Shown: positions 49,769 through 58,486 of the stretch, in pieces | Numbering within the stretch: position 1 is the first letter of the stretch | Layout of the letters: every line of letters starts with the position of its first letter | NCBI GenBank assembly: GCA_028285245.1 | Contig: JANQPY010000035.1 | Location: 62,001 to 126,000 of the forward strand | DNA: 64,000 bases | Direction: 5' to 3' | Source: Gammaproteobacteria bacterium | GTDB taxonomy: Bacteria > Pseudomonadota > Gammaproteobacteria > Steroidobacterales > GCA-2729495 | Translations under genes and position numbers: made by a program | Notes under the pieces: generated by a model | Told to the model about the DNA's origin: nothing | Databases searched by the model: none | Seen by the model: the letters and a program-made list of their open reading frames with translations, nothing else

Positions 49769-52242
49769 ATCGGCAGTGCGGACTTCCGCGTGGCGCAACA
49801 GCTGCTGGTGCTGGCGGTTTTTGAGGCAGGCGCAGCCGGTGCCCGACCCAGACGCAATGCATTCCCCGTAACCAGTAGTGAGCTCGCTGACATGCCAAGT
49901 GCCGCCATCCACGGCGCCAGCATGCCGGTCGCGGCCAGCGGCACGGCGAGCAGGTTGTAACCAATAGCCCAGGTGAGATTCTGGCGCACGATACCCATCG
50001 CTCGCCGGCTGGTTTCCAGGGCATCGGCCACGGGCAACAAGGAGTTGCCCAACAACACGCTGTCGGCTGTGTGCCTGGCGAGTGCCGTGCCCGCTCCCAT
50101 TGCTATCGAAACGTCCGCGCCTGCCAGTACAGGCGAATCATTGATGCCGTCGCCAACCATCAGCGCCCGCTCGCCGCGTGCCTGGAGCGCATGCAAAAAC
50201 TCAAGCTTGTCTTCCGGCTTGAGGCCTGCATGGTATTGGGCGATGCCCAGACTATGCGCCAGTCGCTGCACAGGCCCCGCTGTATCGCCGCTGGCAATCT
50301 GCAGCTCCAGGCCCAGCGCTGAGAGTCGCTCCACCACCTCATCGGCACCTGGCCGGGGTCGCTCGGTCAGCGCAAAGCGGGCTGCCAACCCCTCCTGACT
50401 GCCCAGGTAGACGTAGCGCTGATCGCCTGTCTCTTGCCAGCCTGCGCATGACGTTTCAGCGGCGGTAAGCGCATCGACGTATGCATACGAACCGATACGC
50501 CAGGTCTGCCCGTCGACCCGCGCCTCAACGCCAGCACCCTGACTCACGTTAAAGTCGCTGATCTCAGCTGTTGCCGTCGACTGAGCAAAGGCCCGCGCAA
50601 TGGGATGTTCCGACCGTGATTCCAGCGCACTGGCAATTGCCAGTGCCTGCTGTTCATCCAGCGCGCCGAACAACTCAACTTGCGCCAGGGCAATCTCGTC
50701 ACCAGTCAGCGTGCCGGTCTTATCGAAGACAACGGACGTGACCTCGCTCATCGCCTGCAGAGCGCCGGGCTGTCTCAATAGCAGGCCGCGACCCGCCAGG
50801 GCGCTCGTCGCAACGGTGAACACGGCCGGGGTTGCCAGCGCCAGCGCGCAGGGACAGGTCACGACCAGTACCGAGAGCGCGACCTCAAACGCGCGTTCCG
50901 GCGCAAGGCCATACCAGCCGGCGTAGGTTGCACCGGCGATACACAACACGGCAGCGACAAAGTACCGGGCGATCCGATCGGCGGTTGCCACCAGCCGCGG
51001 TTTATTGCCGGCTGCCGTCGTCGAGAGCCCCGAAATCTGCGCCAGCACGGTGTTAGCGCCGGTCGCCGTTACCGTCAGGTGAATAGGCTGACCGCCATTG
51101 ACGCTGCCGGCAATCACCTGATCGCCCTGGCGCTTGGCGACCGGCGTAGATTCACCGGTGAGCAGTGATTCGTGCACCGAAGCCCTGCGGTCCCGGAGCC
51201 GGCCATCTGCCGGAACCGCCTGCCCCGGATGGACGAGGATCTGGTCGCCGGTCTCAAGCTCCAGTGTGCCGACAGTTTCCGCAACAGCGCCGCGCAGCCG
51301 GTGGGCCACTCGCGGAACATGTGTCGACAAGGCGGCTGAAAGACTCAGTGCGCGGTGTCGACCTGCCATCTCGAGATAACGTGCGCCGGTGAGAAAAAAC
51401 ACAAACATCGTTGCGGAATCAAAGTAGACCTCACCCTGGCCGGTAAACGTGTTGTACACGCTGGCGGACCACGCACCGCCGATGGCCAGCGCGACCGGGA
51501 CATCCATCCCCAGTGACCTGGTGCGTATCCCGAGCCAGGCACTGCGAAAAAATGGTGCGCCCGCATACAGAACGACTGGCGTCGCCACGAGCAGACTGAT
51601 CAGCCGCAGGTATTCGCCAATAGCCGGATCGCTCCAGGCGCCTAAATATAGTGCCACTGCGAAACTCATGACCTGCATCATCCCCAGGCCGGCGACGGCC
51701 AGCCGCCTCAGTGCCTGGCGCCGTTCGTCGCGGCGCGCGGCCTCGGCTGCATCCTGCGTGTAAGGCACGGGCGTAAACCCGAGTGCCGAAAGGTGCTCGA
51801 ATATCTGGCTCAACGGGATACGGTCAGACGCCCAGTGCAGGTTCGTGCGGGTGGTGACTGGATCGACGGCGATGTCGAGTACCCCGTCGAGCGGCGCAAC
51901 AGCCGATTCGATGAGCCATACGCAGGCCGCGCAGTGCACGCCCTCGAGCAGGAACTGCGCGCGATGACTGCCATCGTCTTCGGCAGCCACGAACTCACGC
52001 TGCACGCCGGCACGGTCGTAGCTTGTCCAGTCGCTGTGCGTGGCGGTTCCGCTCACCCGACCGGCTGGATCAGTTCGGAATCGATAAAAATCATCCAGTC
52101 CGCGTGCCGAGATCAGGCGACCAATGCGAGCGCAGGCGCCGGAACAAAACTCGCGCGCATGACCGTCGATCGTCACCAGGGTCGGCGCCTGCTCTGTGGA
52201 GAACTCGTCACCGCAGTGGAAACAATGTGTGGTGGGGGTCAT
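49765..52242 (-). CDS. ccoI: Copper-transporting P1B-ATPase CcoI
   Basis: The 825-residue ATPase has the CcoI form: a Cys-rich N-terminus CFHCGDEF (7-14), a heavy-metal domain with HCAACVW (Cys104, Cys107), eight membrane helices, the actuator TGES (362-365), the CPC copper site (Cys463-Cys465), the phosphorylated Asp507 in DKTGTLTGD and a late VGDGINDSP hinge. CcoI exports copper into the periplasmic side for assembly of the binuclear centre of CcoN. It lies between ccoH and ccoS as in the standard ccoGHIS set. ATG 52242 is 13 bases after ccoH; the longer frame to 52323 would overlap ccoH. Confidence 0.94.
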   Translation of the reverse strand: MTPTTHCFHCGDEFSTEQAPTLVTIDGHAREFCSGACARIGRLISARGLDDFYRFRTDPAGRVSGTATHSDWTSYDRAGVQREFVAAEDDGSHRAQFLLEGVHCAACVWLIESAVAPLDGVLDIAVDPVTTRTNLHWASDRIPLSQIFEHLSALGFTPVPYTQDAAEAARRDERRQALRRLAVAGLGMMQVMSFAVALYLGAWSDPAIGEYLRLISLLVATPVVLYAGAPFFRSAWLGIRTRSLGMDVPVALAIGGAWSASVYNTFTGQGEVYFDSATMFVFFLTGARYLEMAGRHRALSLSAALSTHVPRVAHRLRGAVAETVGTLELETGDQILVHPGQAVPADGRLRDRRASVHESLLTGESTPVAKRQGDQVIAGSVNGGQPIHLTVTATGANTVLAQISGLSTTAAGNKPRLVATADRIARYFVAAVLCIAGATYAGWYGLAPERAFEVALSVLVVTCPCALALATPAVFTVATSALAGRGLLLRQPGALQAMSEVTSVVFDKTGTLTGDEIALAQVELFGALDEQQALAIASALESRSEHPIARAFAQSTATAEISDFNVSQGAGVEARVDGQTWRIGSYAYVDALTAAETSCAGWQETGDQRYVYLGSQEGLAARFALTERPRPGADEVVERLSALGLELQIASGDTAGPVQRLAHSLGIAQYHAGLKPEDKLEFLHALQARGERALMVGDGINDSPVLAGADVSIAMGAGTALARHTADSVLLGNSLLPVADALETSRRAMGIVRQNLTWAIGYNLLAVPLAATGMLAPWMAALGMSASSLLVTGNALRLGRAPAAPASKTASTSSCCATRKSALPI

Positions 52243-52255
52243 GACTGGCCGTAAA

Positions 52256-52771
52256 CTAGCGCGCGCCGAGCCATAGCTCGTTGGCACCCGGCGCAAGCTC
52301 GCCGACCAGCCGCCAGCTCGCACCCGTATCGCTGAGCTGCACCAGCAGTCGGCCCGGAGGCCGGGAGAAATTGCCGGCGTAAGCCGCCCCCCGAAGGCGC
52401 AGGCTCACCTGCCGGTCGAGTTCGGCCAGCGTGGGATGCACAAATCGCAGGTTCAGCGTCTCCGGCAGGTCGAAATCACGCCTGGCAACGACTTCCGCTG
52501 CCAGCACCGCTGGGGAAGCATCGTTGATAAGCAGGCGCGCTTGCAGACCCAGGACCCGCGCATGCTCATCGCGTGCAGCGTGACTGACGCTCACCCGACC
52601 AATCTCGCCAAAATCATCCACAACCATGGCGGGCGGACCGCCGGCCAGCCAGGCGGCGGCCAATCCACCGACCACGGCGGCAGCGGGCGGCAGCATGATC
52701 AGCCAGACCCACAGGTAGCGATACCACGGCAGGCTTAACGACGAGTGACTTGGAATTGATGTGTCTTTCAC
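52256..52771 (-). CDS. ccoH: CcoH/FixH assembly protein
   Basis: The 171-residue protein has one N-terminal membrane helix (about 20-45, WVWLIMLPPAAAVVGGLAAAW) and a periplasmic beta-rich domain, as in FixH/CcoH. It binds CcoN during assembly of the oxidase in other species. The region VVARRDFDLPETLNLRFVHPT (about 95-115) and the ending are typical. It lies 6 bases after ccoG and 13 before ccoI. Confidence 0.88.
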   Translation of the reverse strand: MKDTSIPSHSSLSLPWYRYLWVWLIMLPPAAAVVGGLAAAWLAGGPPAMVVDDFGEIGRVSVSHAARDEHARVLGLQARLLINDASPAVLAAEVVARRDFDLPETLNLRFVHPTLAELDRQVSLRLRGAAYAGNFSRPPGRLLVQLSDTGASWRLVGELAPGANELWLGAR

Positions 52772-52777
52772 TGGGTA

Positions 52778-54157
52778 CTACCTCGGCGGCATAAAGAAGC
52801 GCGCCCGGTGGCTGGCCGAGAGCGCTGCATCAGAAACGGATCCCGCGCTGAAGATCACGTCGTGTCCGCCAGGGCCTGCGGCATCGGCTGGCACCCTCAC
52901 TCGGGTGACGACACTGGACACTTCTCCCGCTTCCACACTGACCGGGGACGGGGGATCGGTCTCAAGCTCAGCACCGGGCAGGCCACTGACTGTCAGCGCG
53001 AGCTCAATTGGGCTGTTGGATTTGTTGAGCAGCTTGAGCGTGTAAACCGACTCAATGTCGCCGGCCTGTGTCTCCCTGTAAACGGCGTTGCGGTCGCGAA
53101 TCACGTCCAGCCCCAGCGGCGTGCGCGTGTAGAGACTGAACAAGAAGGCAGCGAACAACAGCCCAAGCAAACTGCTATAGATAAGCGTGCGCGGCCGGAA
53201 CACCCTGCCCCGCTTCCCGTCGAGCACATTCTGGGTGGTGTAGCGAATCAGGCCACGCGGATACGCCATCTTATCCATGACCTGATCGCAGGCATCAACG
53301 CAGGCAGCACAGGTGATGCACTCGTACTGCAAACCCTTACGGATATCGATGCCCGTGGGACAGACCTGCACGCAAATACTGCAATCAACGCAGTCGCCCA
53401 GCTGCGTTTCAGACGACGGGGCTCCCCGCTTGCGCGGGCCCCGCGGCTCGCCCCGCCCGGCGTCGTAGGAAACGATGAGCGTATCGCGGTCGAACATGGC
53501 GCTCTGAAAACGTGCATAGGGACACATGTACTTACACACCTGCTCGCGCAGATGACCGGCATTGCCGTAGGTCGCAAAACTGTAGAAACAGATCCAGAAC
53601 GTCTCCCAGGGACCCAGATCCAGCGACACGACGCGCGCAGCCAATGCATCAATTGGGGTGAAATAGCCGACGAAGGTAAAACCCGTCCACGCGGCAAACA
53701 GCAGCCAGACGATGCGCTTGGCGGACCTGCGCAGAATCTTCTCGGCCGTCCACGGCGCCTTATCGAGTTTCTTGCGCTTGCTGTAGCGTCCTTCGGTAAG
53801 CCGCTCCAGCCAGACAAAGGCTTCGGTCCATACGGTTTGCGGGCAGGCGTAGCCGCACCAGACCCTGCCAGCCACTGCGGTCGATACAAACAGCAGCAAG
53901 GCGGCCATGATGAGCAGCCACGAGAGATAGATGAAATCCTGCGGCCACATCGTCAGGCCAAAGACATAGAACTTACGCGCGGGTAAATCGAAGAGCACTG
54001 CCTGGCGACCGGACCAGGTCAACCAGGGCAGCACATAGTAGACACCCAGCAGAAGGATCGCCGCGCTCTTGCGCAGCCTGCTGAAGAATCCGTCAACTTC
54101 GCGCGCATGAATCTTCTCATGCTTCGCGTAAAGAGATTGTGTTTCGACAGACGCCAC
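52778..54157 (-). CDS. ccoG: CcoG/FixG ferredoxin-type assembly protein
   Basis: This 459-residue protein has several membrane helices (about 35-55, 80-100, 145-170 and 320-345) and ferredoxin-like 4Fe-4S clusters in CVDCSICVQVCPTG and CITCAACVDACDQV (about 248-282), plus GYACPQTVWTE in the first half. CcoG is a cupric reductase that supports copper loading of cbb3 oxidase. The C-terminal domain (about 350-459) is exposed and immunoglobulin-like. It starts with a GTG at 54157, 13 bases after the extra small gene that separates it from ccoP. Confidence 0.93.
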   Translation of the reverse strand: MASVETQSLYAKHEKIHAREVDGFFSRLRKSAAILLLGVYYVLPWLTWSGRQAVLFDLPARKFYVFGLTMWPQDFIYLSWLLIMAALLLFVSTAVAGRVWCGYACPQTVWTEAFVWLERLTEGRYSKRKKLDKAPWTAEKILRRSAKRIVWLLFAAWTGFTFVGYFTPIDALAARVVSLDLGPWETFWICFYSFATYGNAGHLREQVCKYMCPYARFQSAMFDRDTLIVSYDAGRGEPRGPRKRGAPSSETQLGDCVDCSICVQVCPTGIDIRKGLQYECITCAACVDACDQVMDKMAYPRGLIRYTTQNVLDGKRGRVFRPRTLIYSSLLGLLFAAFLFSLYTRTPLGLDVIRDRNAVYRETQAGDIESVYTLKLLNKSNSPIELALTVSGLPGAELETDPPSPVSVEAGEVSSVVTRVRVPADAAGPGGHDVIFSAGSVSDAALSASHRARFFMPPR

Positions 54158-54170
54158 GACGATACCGTAG

Positions 54171-54515
54171 CTACGATTGGCCGTTGCCGTGTCCGTGTCC
54201 GTGTCCGTTGCGCCGCGCCGTGCGCAGCAGATACACCGACAGCGAACTGGCCACCAGGCAGATCAGCCAGAAAAACAGAAAACCCAGCCCGTAGCCGGCC
54301 ATACGATCTAGCGTCAGGATGTCCGCGAAGGTATGCAGCTGCACTTCGCCTGGATCAATAACCGCGAAGAACAGTAGTGATGCGAAACTTGCCGCCAGAA
54401 ACGCCGGCCAGATCACAGCCGCAATCGCCTGCGCACCGCGTGGCCAGGGCAGCTGTTGCGGCTCCGGCGTGTAGGGTTCTTCCTGTTCCGGCCGGCCGTC
54501 CGCTGACCTGTCCAT
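54171..54515 (-). CDS. Small membrane protein of the cbb3 operon, unknown
   Basis: The 114-residue protein is not one of the named cbb3 genes. It has a polar N-terminus with Glu/Pro repeats (about 1-28), two membrane helices (about 30-52 and 73-97), and a basic tail ending in GHGHGHGNGQS. The tail is encoded by three copies of the hexamer GGACAC (minus strand, 54189-54206). The histidines could bind copper or nickel. It starts 3 bases after ccoP and ends 13 bases before ccoG, so it is clearly part of the operon. A copper chaperone or structural role in the oxidase is a guess. Confidence 0.7.
   Translation of the reverse strand: MDRSADGRPEQEEPYTPEPQQLPWPRGAQAIAAVIWPAFLAASFASLLFFAVIDPGEVQLHTFADILTLDRMAGYGLGFLFFWLICLVASSLSVYLLRTARRNGHGHGHGNGQS
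54189..54206. repeat. Three tandem copies of a 6-bp unit
   Basis: GTGTCC is repeated three times without spacer inside the small cbb3-operon gene and encodes a His-Gly repeat. Such slippable repeats can change length between strains. Confidence 0.6.
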
Positions 54516-54518
54516 CGG

Positions 54519-55409
54519 TCAGTTACCCCGGCTTAGGCTCAGCACGTAGGCGACCAGAGTGCGAATGCGGTCTTCCGTCAGGAGGTCGCGCTGAGCCGGC
54601 ATCTGATTGACCTTGCCGTCCGCAATAACGGCGCGGATATCTTCCGGACGGCTGCCGTGCAGCCAGATATCGTCGGTCAGGTTGGGGCCACCGACGGCGG
54701 CCACACCCCGACCATCGGGAGCGTGGCAGGCAATGCATAGCTGCGCGTAGCGGGTGGCGCCTGCCTGCGCCAGGCCGGCATCTGCCTCACGACCTGACAG
54801 GCTGAGCACGTGGGCAACGACTTCATCCAGGCCCTGATCGCCAAGCGCAGCGCCGAGGCCCGGCATCACGCCGATGCGCCCGTTGGAAATACTCAGCTGG
54901 ATGGCCGCTGGCGTGCCGCCGTAGATCCAGTCGTTGTCGGTGAGATTAGGAAAGCCCTTGGCGCCGCGCGCATCCGAGCCATGACAGGTCGCACAGTTGT
55001 TGAGGTAAAGGTTGCGACCCAGGCGAACGGCGTCAGCATCCTGACTCATGTCTTGCAGCGACATGCCAGCGAAGGCGGCGAAGATATCGCCGTAACGAGC
55101 CTCGGCCGCAGCGACTTCCTGGTCGTACTGGCTGTTCTGCGTCCAGCCGGTCACCCCACCAAAGCTGCCGAAGCCGGGATAGATCGCGAGATAAACCACC
55201 GTGAATACAGCCGTAAGCCAGAACAGGATCAGCCACCATCGGGGCAGCGGCTTGTTGTACTCGCGGAGGTCCGCATCCCAGACGTGACCGGTTGTATCTG
55301 CTTCTGCATCCGCTTTGGCAACCGTTGTGTACGACTGCAACATCCAAAGCGCACCAACCACCTGGATGACGACCAGGACAATGATGAAGATGCTCCAGAA
55401 AACCGTCAT
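54519..55409 (-). CDS. ccoP: cbb3 oxidase diheme subunit CcoP
   Basis: The 296-residue subunit has two N-terminal membrane helices (about 3-24 and 58-77) with SGFG-like loop, and two cytochrome c domains with CATCH (Cys139-His143) and CIACH (Cys225-His229). The axial methionines are probably in IGVMPG and NQMPAQ. CcoP takes electrons from soluble cytochrome c and passes them to CcoO/CcoN. Its ATG overlaps the ccoQ stop by four bases. Confidence 0.95.
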   Translation of the reverse strand: MTVFWSIFIIVLVVIQVVGALWMLQSYTTVAKADAEADTTGHVWDADLREYNKPLPRWWLILFWLTAVFTVVYLAIYPGFGSFGGVTGWTQNSQYDQEVAAAEARYGDIFAAFAGMSLQDMSQDADAVRLGRNLYLNNCATCHGSDARGAKGFPNLTDNDWIYGGTPAAIQLSISNGRIGVMPGLGAALGDQGLDEVVAHVLSLSGREADAGLAQAGATRYAQLCIACHAPDGRGVAAVGGPNLTDDIWLHGSRPEDIRAVIADGKVNQMPAQRDLLTEDRIRTLVAYVLSLSRGN

Positions 55410-55594
55410 GACCGCTGCCCTTTTGCAATGGCCCGGTTCGCTTTGGTGCCCGGCACATCATCTGCTTGCAGCGGCAGCTGCGCCGCCTCATCGAAATCTT
55501 TCCGCCTGCGGCTGCTGTACGCCCACCAGCAGATGGCGACAAACAACGACAGCATGATGAACGTAAATATTCCTCGCATGGTTCCGGCGTCCAT
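55406..55594 (-). CDS. ccoQ: cbb3 oxidase subunit CcoQ
   Basis: This 62-residue protein has one membrane helix (about 7-27) followed by WAYSSRRRKDFDEAA, the CcoQ signature. It stabilises the core complex in other bacteria. AGGTGATATCG precedes the ATG at 55594; an ATG at 55603 is less likely because it would overlap ccoO. It is five bases after the ccoO stop. Confidence 0.9.
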   Translation of the reverse strand: MDAGTMRGIFTFIMLSLFVAICWWAYSSRRRKDFDEAAQLPLQADDVPGTKANRAIAKGQRS

Positions 55595-55599
55595 CGATA

Positions 55600-56205
55600 T
55601 CACCTTTGTTTGGAGGAGATGCCCAGACCCTGCAGATACGCAATCAGAGCATCCATCTGCGACTTACCGGCAACGGCGGCAGATGCCCCGGCAATCTGCT
55701 CGTCCGTGTAGGGAACCCCTACCGCACGCAACCGCTCCAGTTTGATTGGCGTCTTGTCGGCGTTGATCTCGCTATCAACCAGCCATGGGAAGCCCGGCAT
55801 GTTGGATTCGGGCACGAGGTCGCGCGGGTTGATCAGGTGGATTCGATGCCACTCGTCGCTGTAGCGGCCACCCACGCGCGCGAGATCCGGGCCGGTTCGC
55901 TTCGAGCCAAACTGGAACGGGTGGTCGTAAACGGACTCACCGGCCAGGGAGTACTCACCATACCGCTCTGTCTCAGCGCGGAACGGCCGAATCATTTGCG
56001 AGTGGCAGTTGTAGCAGCCCTCGCGGATGTACACATCGCGTCCTTCGAGCTGCAGCGCTGTATACGGTTCCACACCCGCCGCCGGGGCGGTGCCCTGCGT
56101 ATCCATCATCAGGGGCACAATTTCGGCAAGACCGCCAAGACTGACGGCAACCACCGTGAGCACGCCCAGCAAGCCGACGCGGCGCTCTATTACATCGTGC
56201 TTCAT
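55600..56205 (-). CDS. ccoO: cbb3 oxidase monoheme subunit CcoO
   Basis: The 201-residue subunit has one N-terminal membrane helix (about 10-32) and a cytochrome c domain with [12 protein letters not shown] (Cys64, Cys67, His68). The conserved [37 protein letters not shown] block is complete. CcoO relays electrons to the heme b of CcoN. Its ATG overlaps the ccoN stop by one base (TAATG). Confidence 0.95.
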   Translation of the reverse strand: MKHDVIERRVGLLGVLTVVAVSLGGLAEIVPLMMDTQGTAPAAGVEPYTALQLEGRDVYIREGCYNCHSQMIRPFRAETERYGEYSLAGESVYDHPFQFGSKRTGPDLARVGGRYSDEWHRIHLINPRDLVPESNMPGFPWLVDSEINADKTPIKLERLRAVGVPYTDEQIAGASAAVAGKSQMDALIAYLQGLGISSKQR

Positions 56206-57623
56206 TACGCGGGCTCCACGACAGGCTGAACCGTGCGCCGCTCGCCTGCCCCAACCGTCTTCCAGACGTTGTAGGCCATGATCAGCGTCCCGGCCAGAAA
56301 CAGGGTGCCGCCGAGCAGGCGCACCACGTAGTAGGGATACGTAGCCTGCAACGACTCGATAAATGAGTAGGTCAGCGTGCCGTCATCGTTAACCGCCCGC
56401 CACATCAGTCCCTGGGTAACACCGGCAACCCACATTGCGGCGATATACAAAACGACCCCGATAGTTGATACCCAGAAATGCACGTCGATCAGCTTGACGC
56501 TATACATTGCGTCGCGGCCATAGAGCTTGGGAATCAGGTTGTAGAGGCAACCCATTGAGATCATGGCGACCCAGCCGAGCGCTCCGGAATGCACATGACC
56601 GATGGTCCAGTCTGTGTAATGCGACAGGGCATTAACTGTCTTGATCGACATCATCGGACCTTCAAAGGTCGACATGCCGTAAAACGACAGGGATACGATC
56701 ATGAACTTGAGAACCGGGTCGGTGCGCAGCTTATGCCACGCGCCGGACAGCGTCATGATGCCGTTGATCATGCCGCCCCACGAAGGCGCCAGCAGCAACA
56801 GTGAGAACACCATCCCCAGCGACTGCGCCCAGTCGGGCAAGGTGGTGTAGTGCAGATGGTGTGGGCCAGCCCACATGTAGATTGAAATCAAAGACCAGAA
56901 ATGCACGACCGAAAGGCGGTATGAATAGATCGGCCGCTCTGCCTGCTTCGGCACGAAGTAGTACATCATGCCGAGGAAGCCCGCCGTCAGGAAAAAGCCG
57001 ACTGCGTTGTGCCCGTACCACCACTGCACCATCCCGTCGACAACCCCCGAGTAAATTGGGTAGGACTGCAGAAAATCGACCGGCACGGCCAGCGAATTCA
57101 CGATGTGCAGGATGGCAATCGTGATGATGAAGGCTGCATAGAACCAGTTGGCGACGTAGATGTGCTTGACCCGGCGGATCGCAATCGTGCCGAAAAACAC
57201 AATGGCGTAGGCAACCCAGATAACCGTAATCAATAAATCTATCGGCCAGATCAGCTCGGCATACTCCTTACCCTGCGTCAGCCCAAGCGGTAAGCTGATT
57301 GCGGCCAGGAGAATCACCAGCTGCCAACCCCAGAACACGAAACGCGCCAGTGCCGGTGCGAACAGCGGCACATGGCAGGTGCGCTGCACAACATACAGCG
57401 ATGTGCCGATCAGGGCTGACCCACCGAAGGCGAAGATCACCGCGTTGGTATGCAGCGGCCGCAGACGGCCGTACTGCAACCACGGCAAATCGAAGTTGAG
57501 CTGAGGCCAGATCAGTTGAGCTGCGATAAGGGCGCCGACGGCCATCCCGACGATGCCCCACACGACAGCCATGATGGAGAACTGACGTACCGCAACATCG
57601 TCATAGGTGTTTGTCTGATTCAT
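56205..57623 (-). CDS. ccoN: cbb3 oxidase catalytic subunit CcoN
   Basis: The 472-residue subunit has twelve membrane helices and the conserved heme and copper ligands: His58 in [10 protein letters not shown], the helix with [18 protein letters not shown] for CuB and [10 protein letters not shown] near the end for the hemes. It is the site of O2 reduction with high affinity and pumps protons. In a shared leftward operon with ompW upstream (gap 21 bases) and ccoO downstream (overlap). I saw no FNR/ANR palindrome (TTGATnnnnATCAA) immediately upstream of ccoN; control may come from the ompW promoter. Confidence 0.96.
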   Translation of the reverse strand: MNQTNTYDDVAVRQFSIMAVVWGIVGMAVGALIAAQLIWPQLNFDLPWLQYGRLRPLHTNAVIFAFGGSALIGTSLYVVQRTCHVPLFAPALARFVFWGWQLVILLAAISLPLGLTQGKEYAELIWPIDLLITVIWVAYAIVFFGTIAIRRVKHIYVANWFYAAFIITIAILHIVNSLAVPVDFLQSYPIYSGVVDGMVQWWYGHNAVGFFLTAGFLGMMYYFVPKQAERPIYSYRLSVVHFWSLISIYMWAGPHHLHYTTLPDWAQSLGMVFSLLLLAPSWGGMINGIMTLSGAWHKLRTDPVLKFMIVSLSFYGMSTFEGPMMSIKTVNALSHYTDWTIGHVHSGALGWVAMISMGCLYNLIPKLYGRDAMYSVKLIDVHFWVSTIGVVLYIAAMWVAGVTQGLMWRAVNDDGTLTYSFIESLQATYPYYVVRLLGGTLFLAGTLIMAYNVWKTVGAGERRTVQPVVEPA

Positions 57624-57644
57624 GGAGTTCGCCAGGCCGGAAGG

Positions 57645-58250
57645 CTAGAACTTGTAGCCGACGTTGAACGCGTAGACGATCGGGTCGATCTCGACGGTGC
57701 CGAGATCGGTACCATCGAGTGCCGCGTCGGTATCAATGTCGATCCAGCGCAGATCGAGGTTCACGAACCAGTTGTCGTCGATCGGGATATCCGCCCCAGC
57801 CTGCAGGGCCACCCCGACTGAGCTATCGAGGTCAAGATCACCAAGCGAGCTATCTTCGCTAAAGAACAAGGTCCAGTTGAGTCCGACACCAAAGTAAGGC
57901 AGCACAGGACCAAGTGCTGGCGCATGCCACTGGACACTCAGCGTCGGCGGCAGCTGATCCGTATCGCCAATCTCCATGCCGTCGACTTCAATGTCGTGCT
58001 CGAACGGCGTCGAGGCGAGCAACTCCACCGCAATCGTATCGGTGATGAAGTAGGTCCCGCTGATGTATCCGGCAACGCCAGTGTCCACTTCAAGCACAGA
58101 GCCACCAGCAAGATCGAGATTGTCGGACTTCGGATCGACGATGCCGATCCCGCCGCGGACCAGCCAGTCACCGGCCTGACGGGTTTGCTCCGCCTGGGCA
58201 AAGGTGGCAGCACAGCAGGCAATGAGAAGCAGCACGTACTTATAGGGCAT
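57645..58250 (-). CDS. ompW: OmpW family outer-membrane protein
   Basis: The 201-residue precursor has a signal peptide (1-20) and an eight-stranded beta-barrel ending in VYAFNVGYKF with a C-terminal Phe, the outer-membrane sorting signal. The strands with GDWLVRGGIGIVDP and ISGTYFITDTIAVELLASTPFEHDI are typical OmpW. OmpW is induced by low oxygen in enterobacteria and passes small hydrophobic molecules. Its stop is only 21 bases before ccoN, so it likely heads the oxidase transcript. The ATG at 58250 has AAAGGAACC before it; the longer frame to 58463 is rejected. Confidence 0.92.
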   Translation of the reverse strand: MPYKYVLLLIACCAATFAQAEQTRQAGDWLVRGGIGIVDPKSDNLDLAGGSVLEVDTGVAGYISGTYFITDTIAVELLASTPFEHDIEVDGMEIGDTDQLPPTLSVQWHAPALGPVLPYFGVGLNWTLFFSEDSSLGDLDLDSSVGVALQAGADIPIDDNWFVNLDLRWIDIDTDAALDGTDLGTVEIDPIVYAFNVGYKF

Positions 58251-58387
58251 GGGCGAGGTTCCTTTGACTCGAATTGATGATTCTGATGAGCTGGAAGCTT
58301 CTGCCACGAACTGTTTCCAGCGCGGCGGCTCAGGACACGACGCTATCGCGGCAAAGCCGACAAACCTATAAGGAATTACCGCAATGG

Positions 58388-58459
58388 ATGGCCTGGAATG
58401 TTGGCCGTCTCGGTTTCTACGTATTTTCAGTGCTGGCGTGCGGGGCCATGTTGGCGTAG
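58388..58459 (+). CDS. Possible 23-residue hydrophobic peptide
   Basis: A short frame encodes MAWNVGRLGFYVFSVLACGA and three more residues, a single membrane helix. An AAGGA lies 13 bases upstream and would fit an overlapping ATG at 58384 (another frame) better. It lies in the divergent region between ompW and the dioxygenase. It may be chance. Confidence 0.2.
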   Translation: MAWNVGRLGFYVFSVLACGAMLA

Positions 58460-58486
58460 CCACAAAGAGCCAAGTGAGGAGCCGCC

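Noticed and set aside
52808..53986. 392-codon open frame on the plus strand
   Set aside because: It is antisense to ccoG, whose ferredoxin motifs and membrane helices are clear; high GC content keeps the opposite strand open.
58251..58486. FNR/ANR site upstream of ompW
   Set aside because: TTGAC and TTGAT half-sites occur close together (about 58264-58278), but in direct, not inverted, order, so this is not a proper FNR palindrome.
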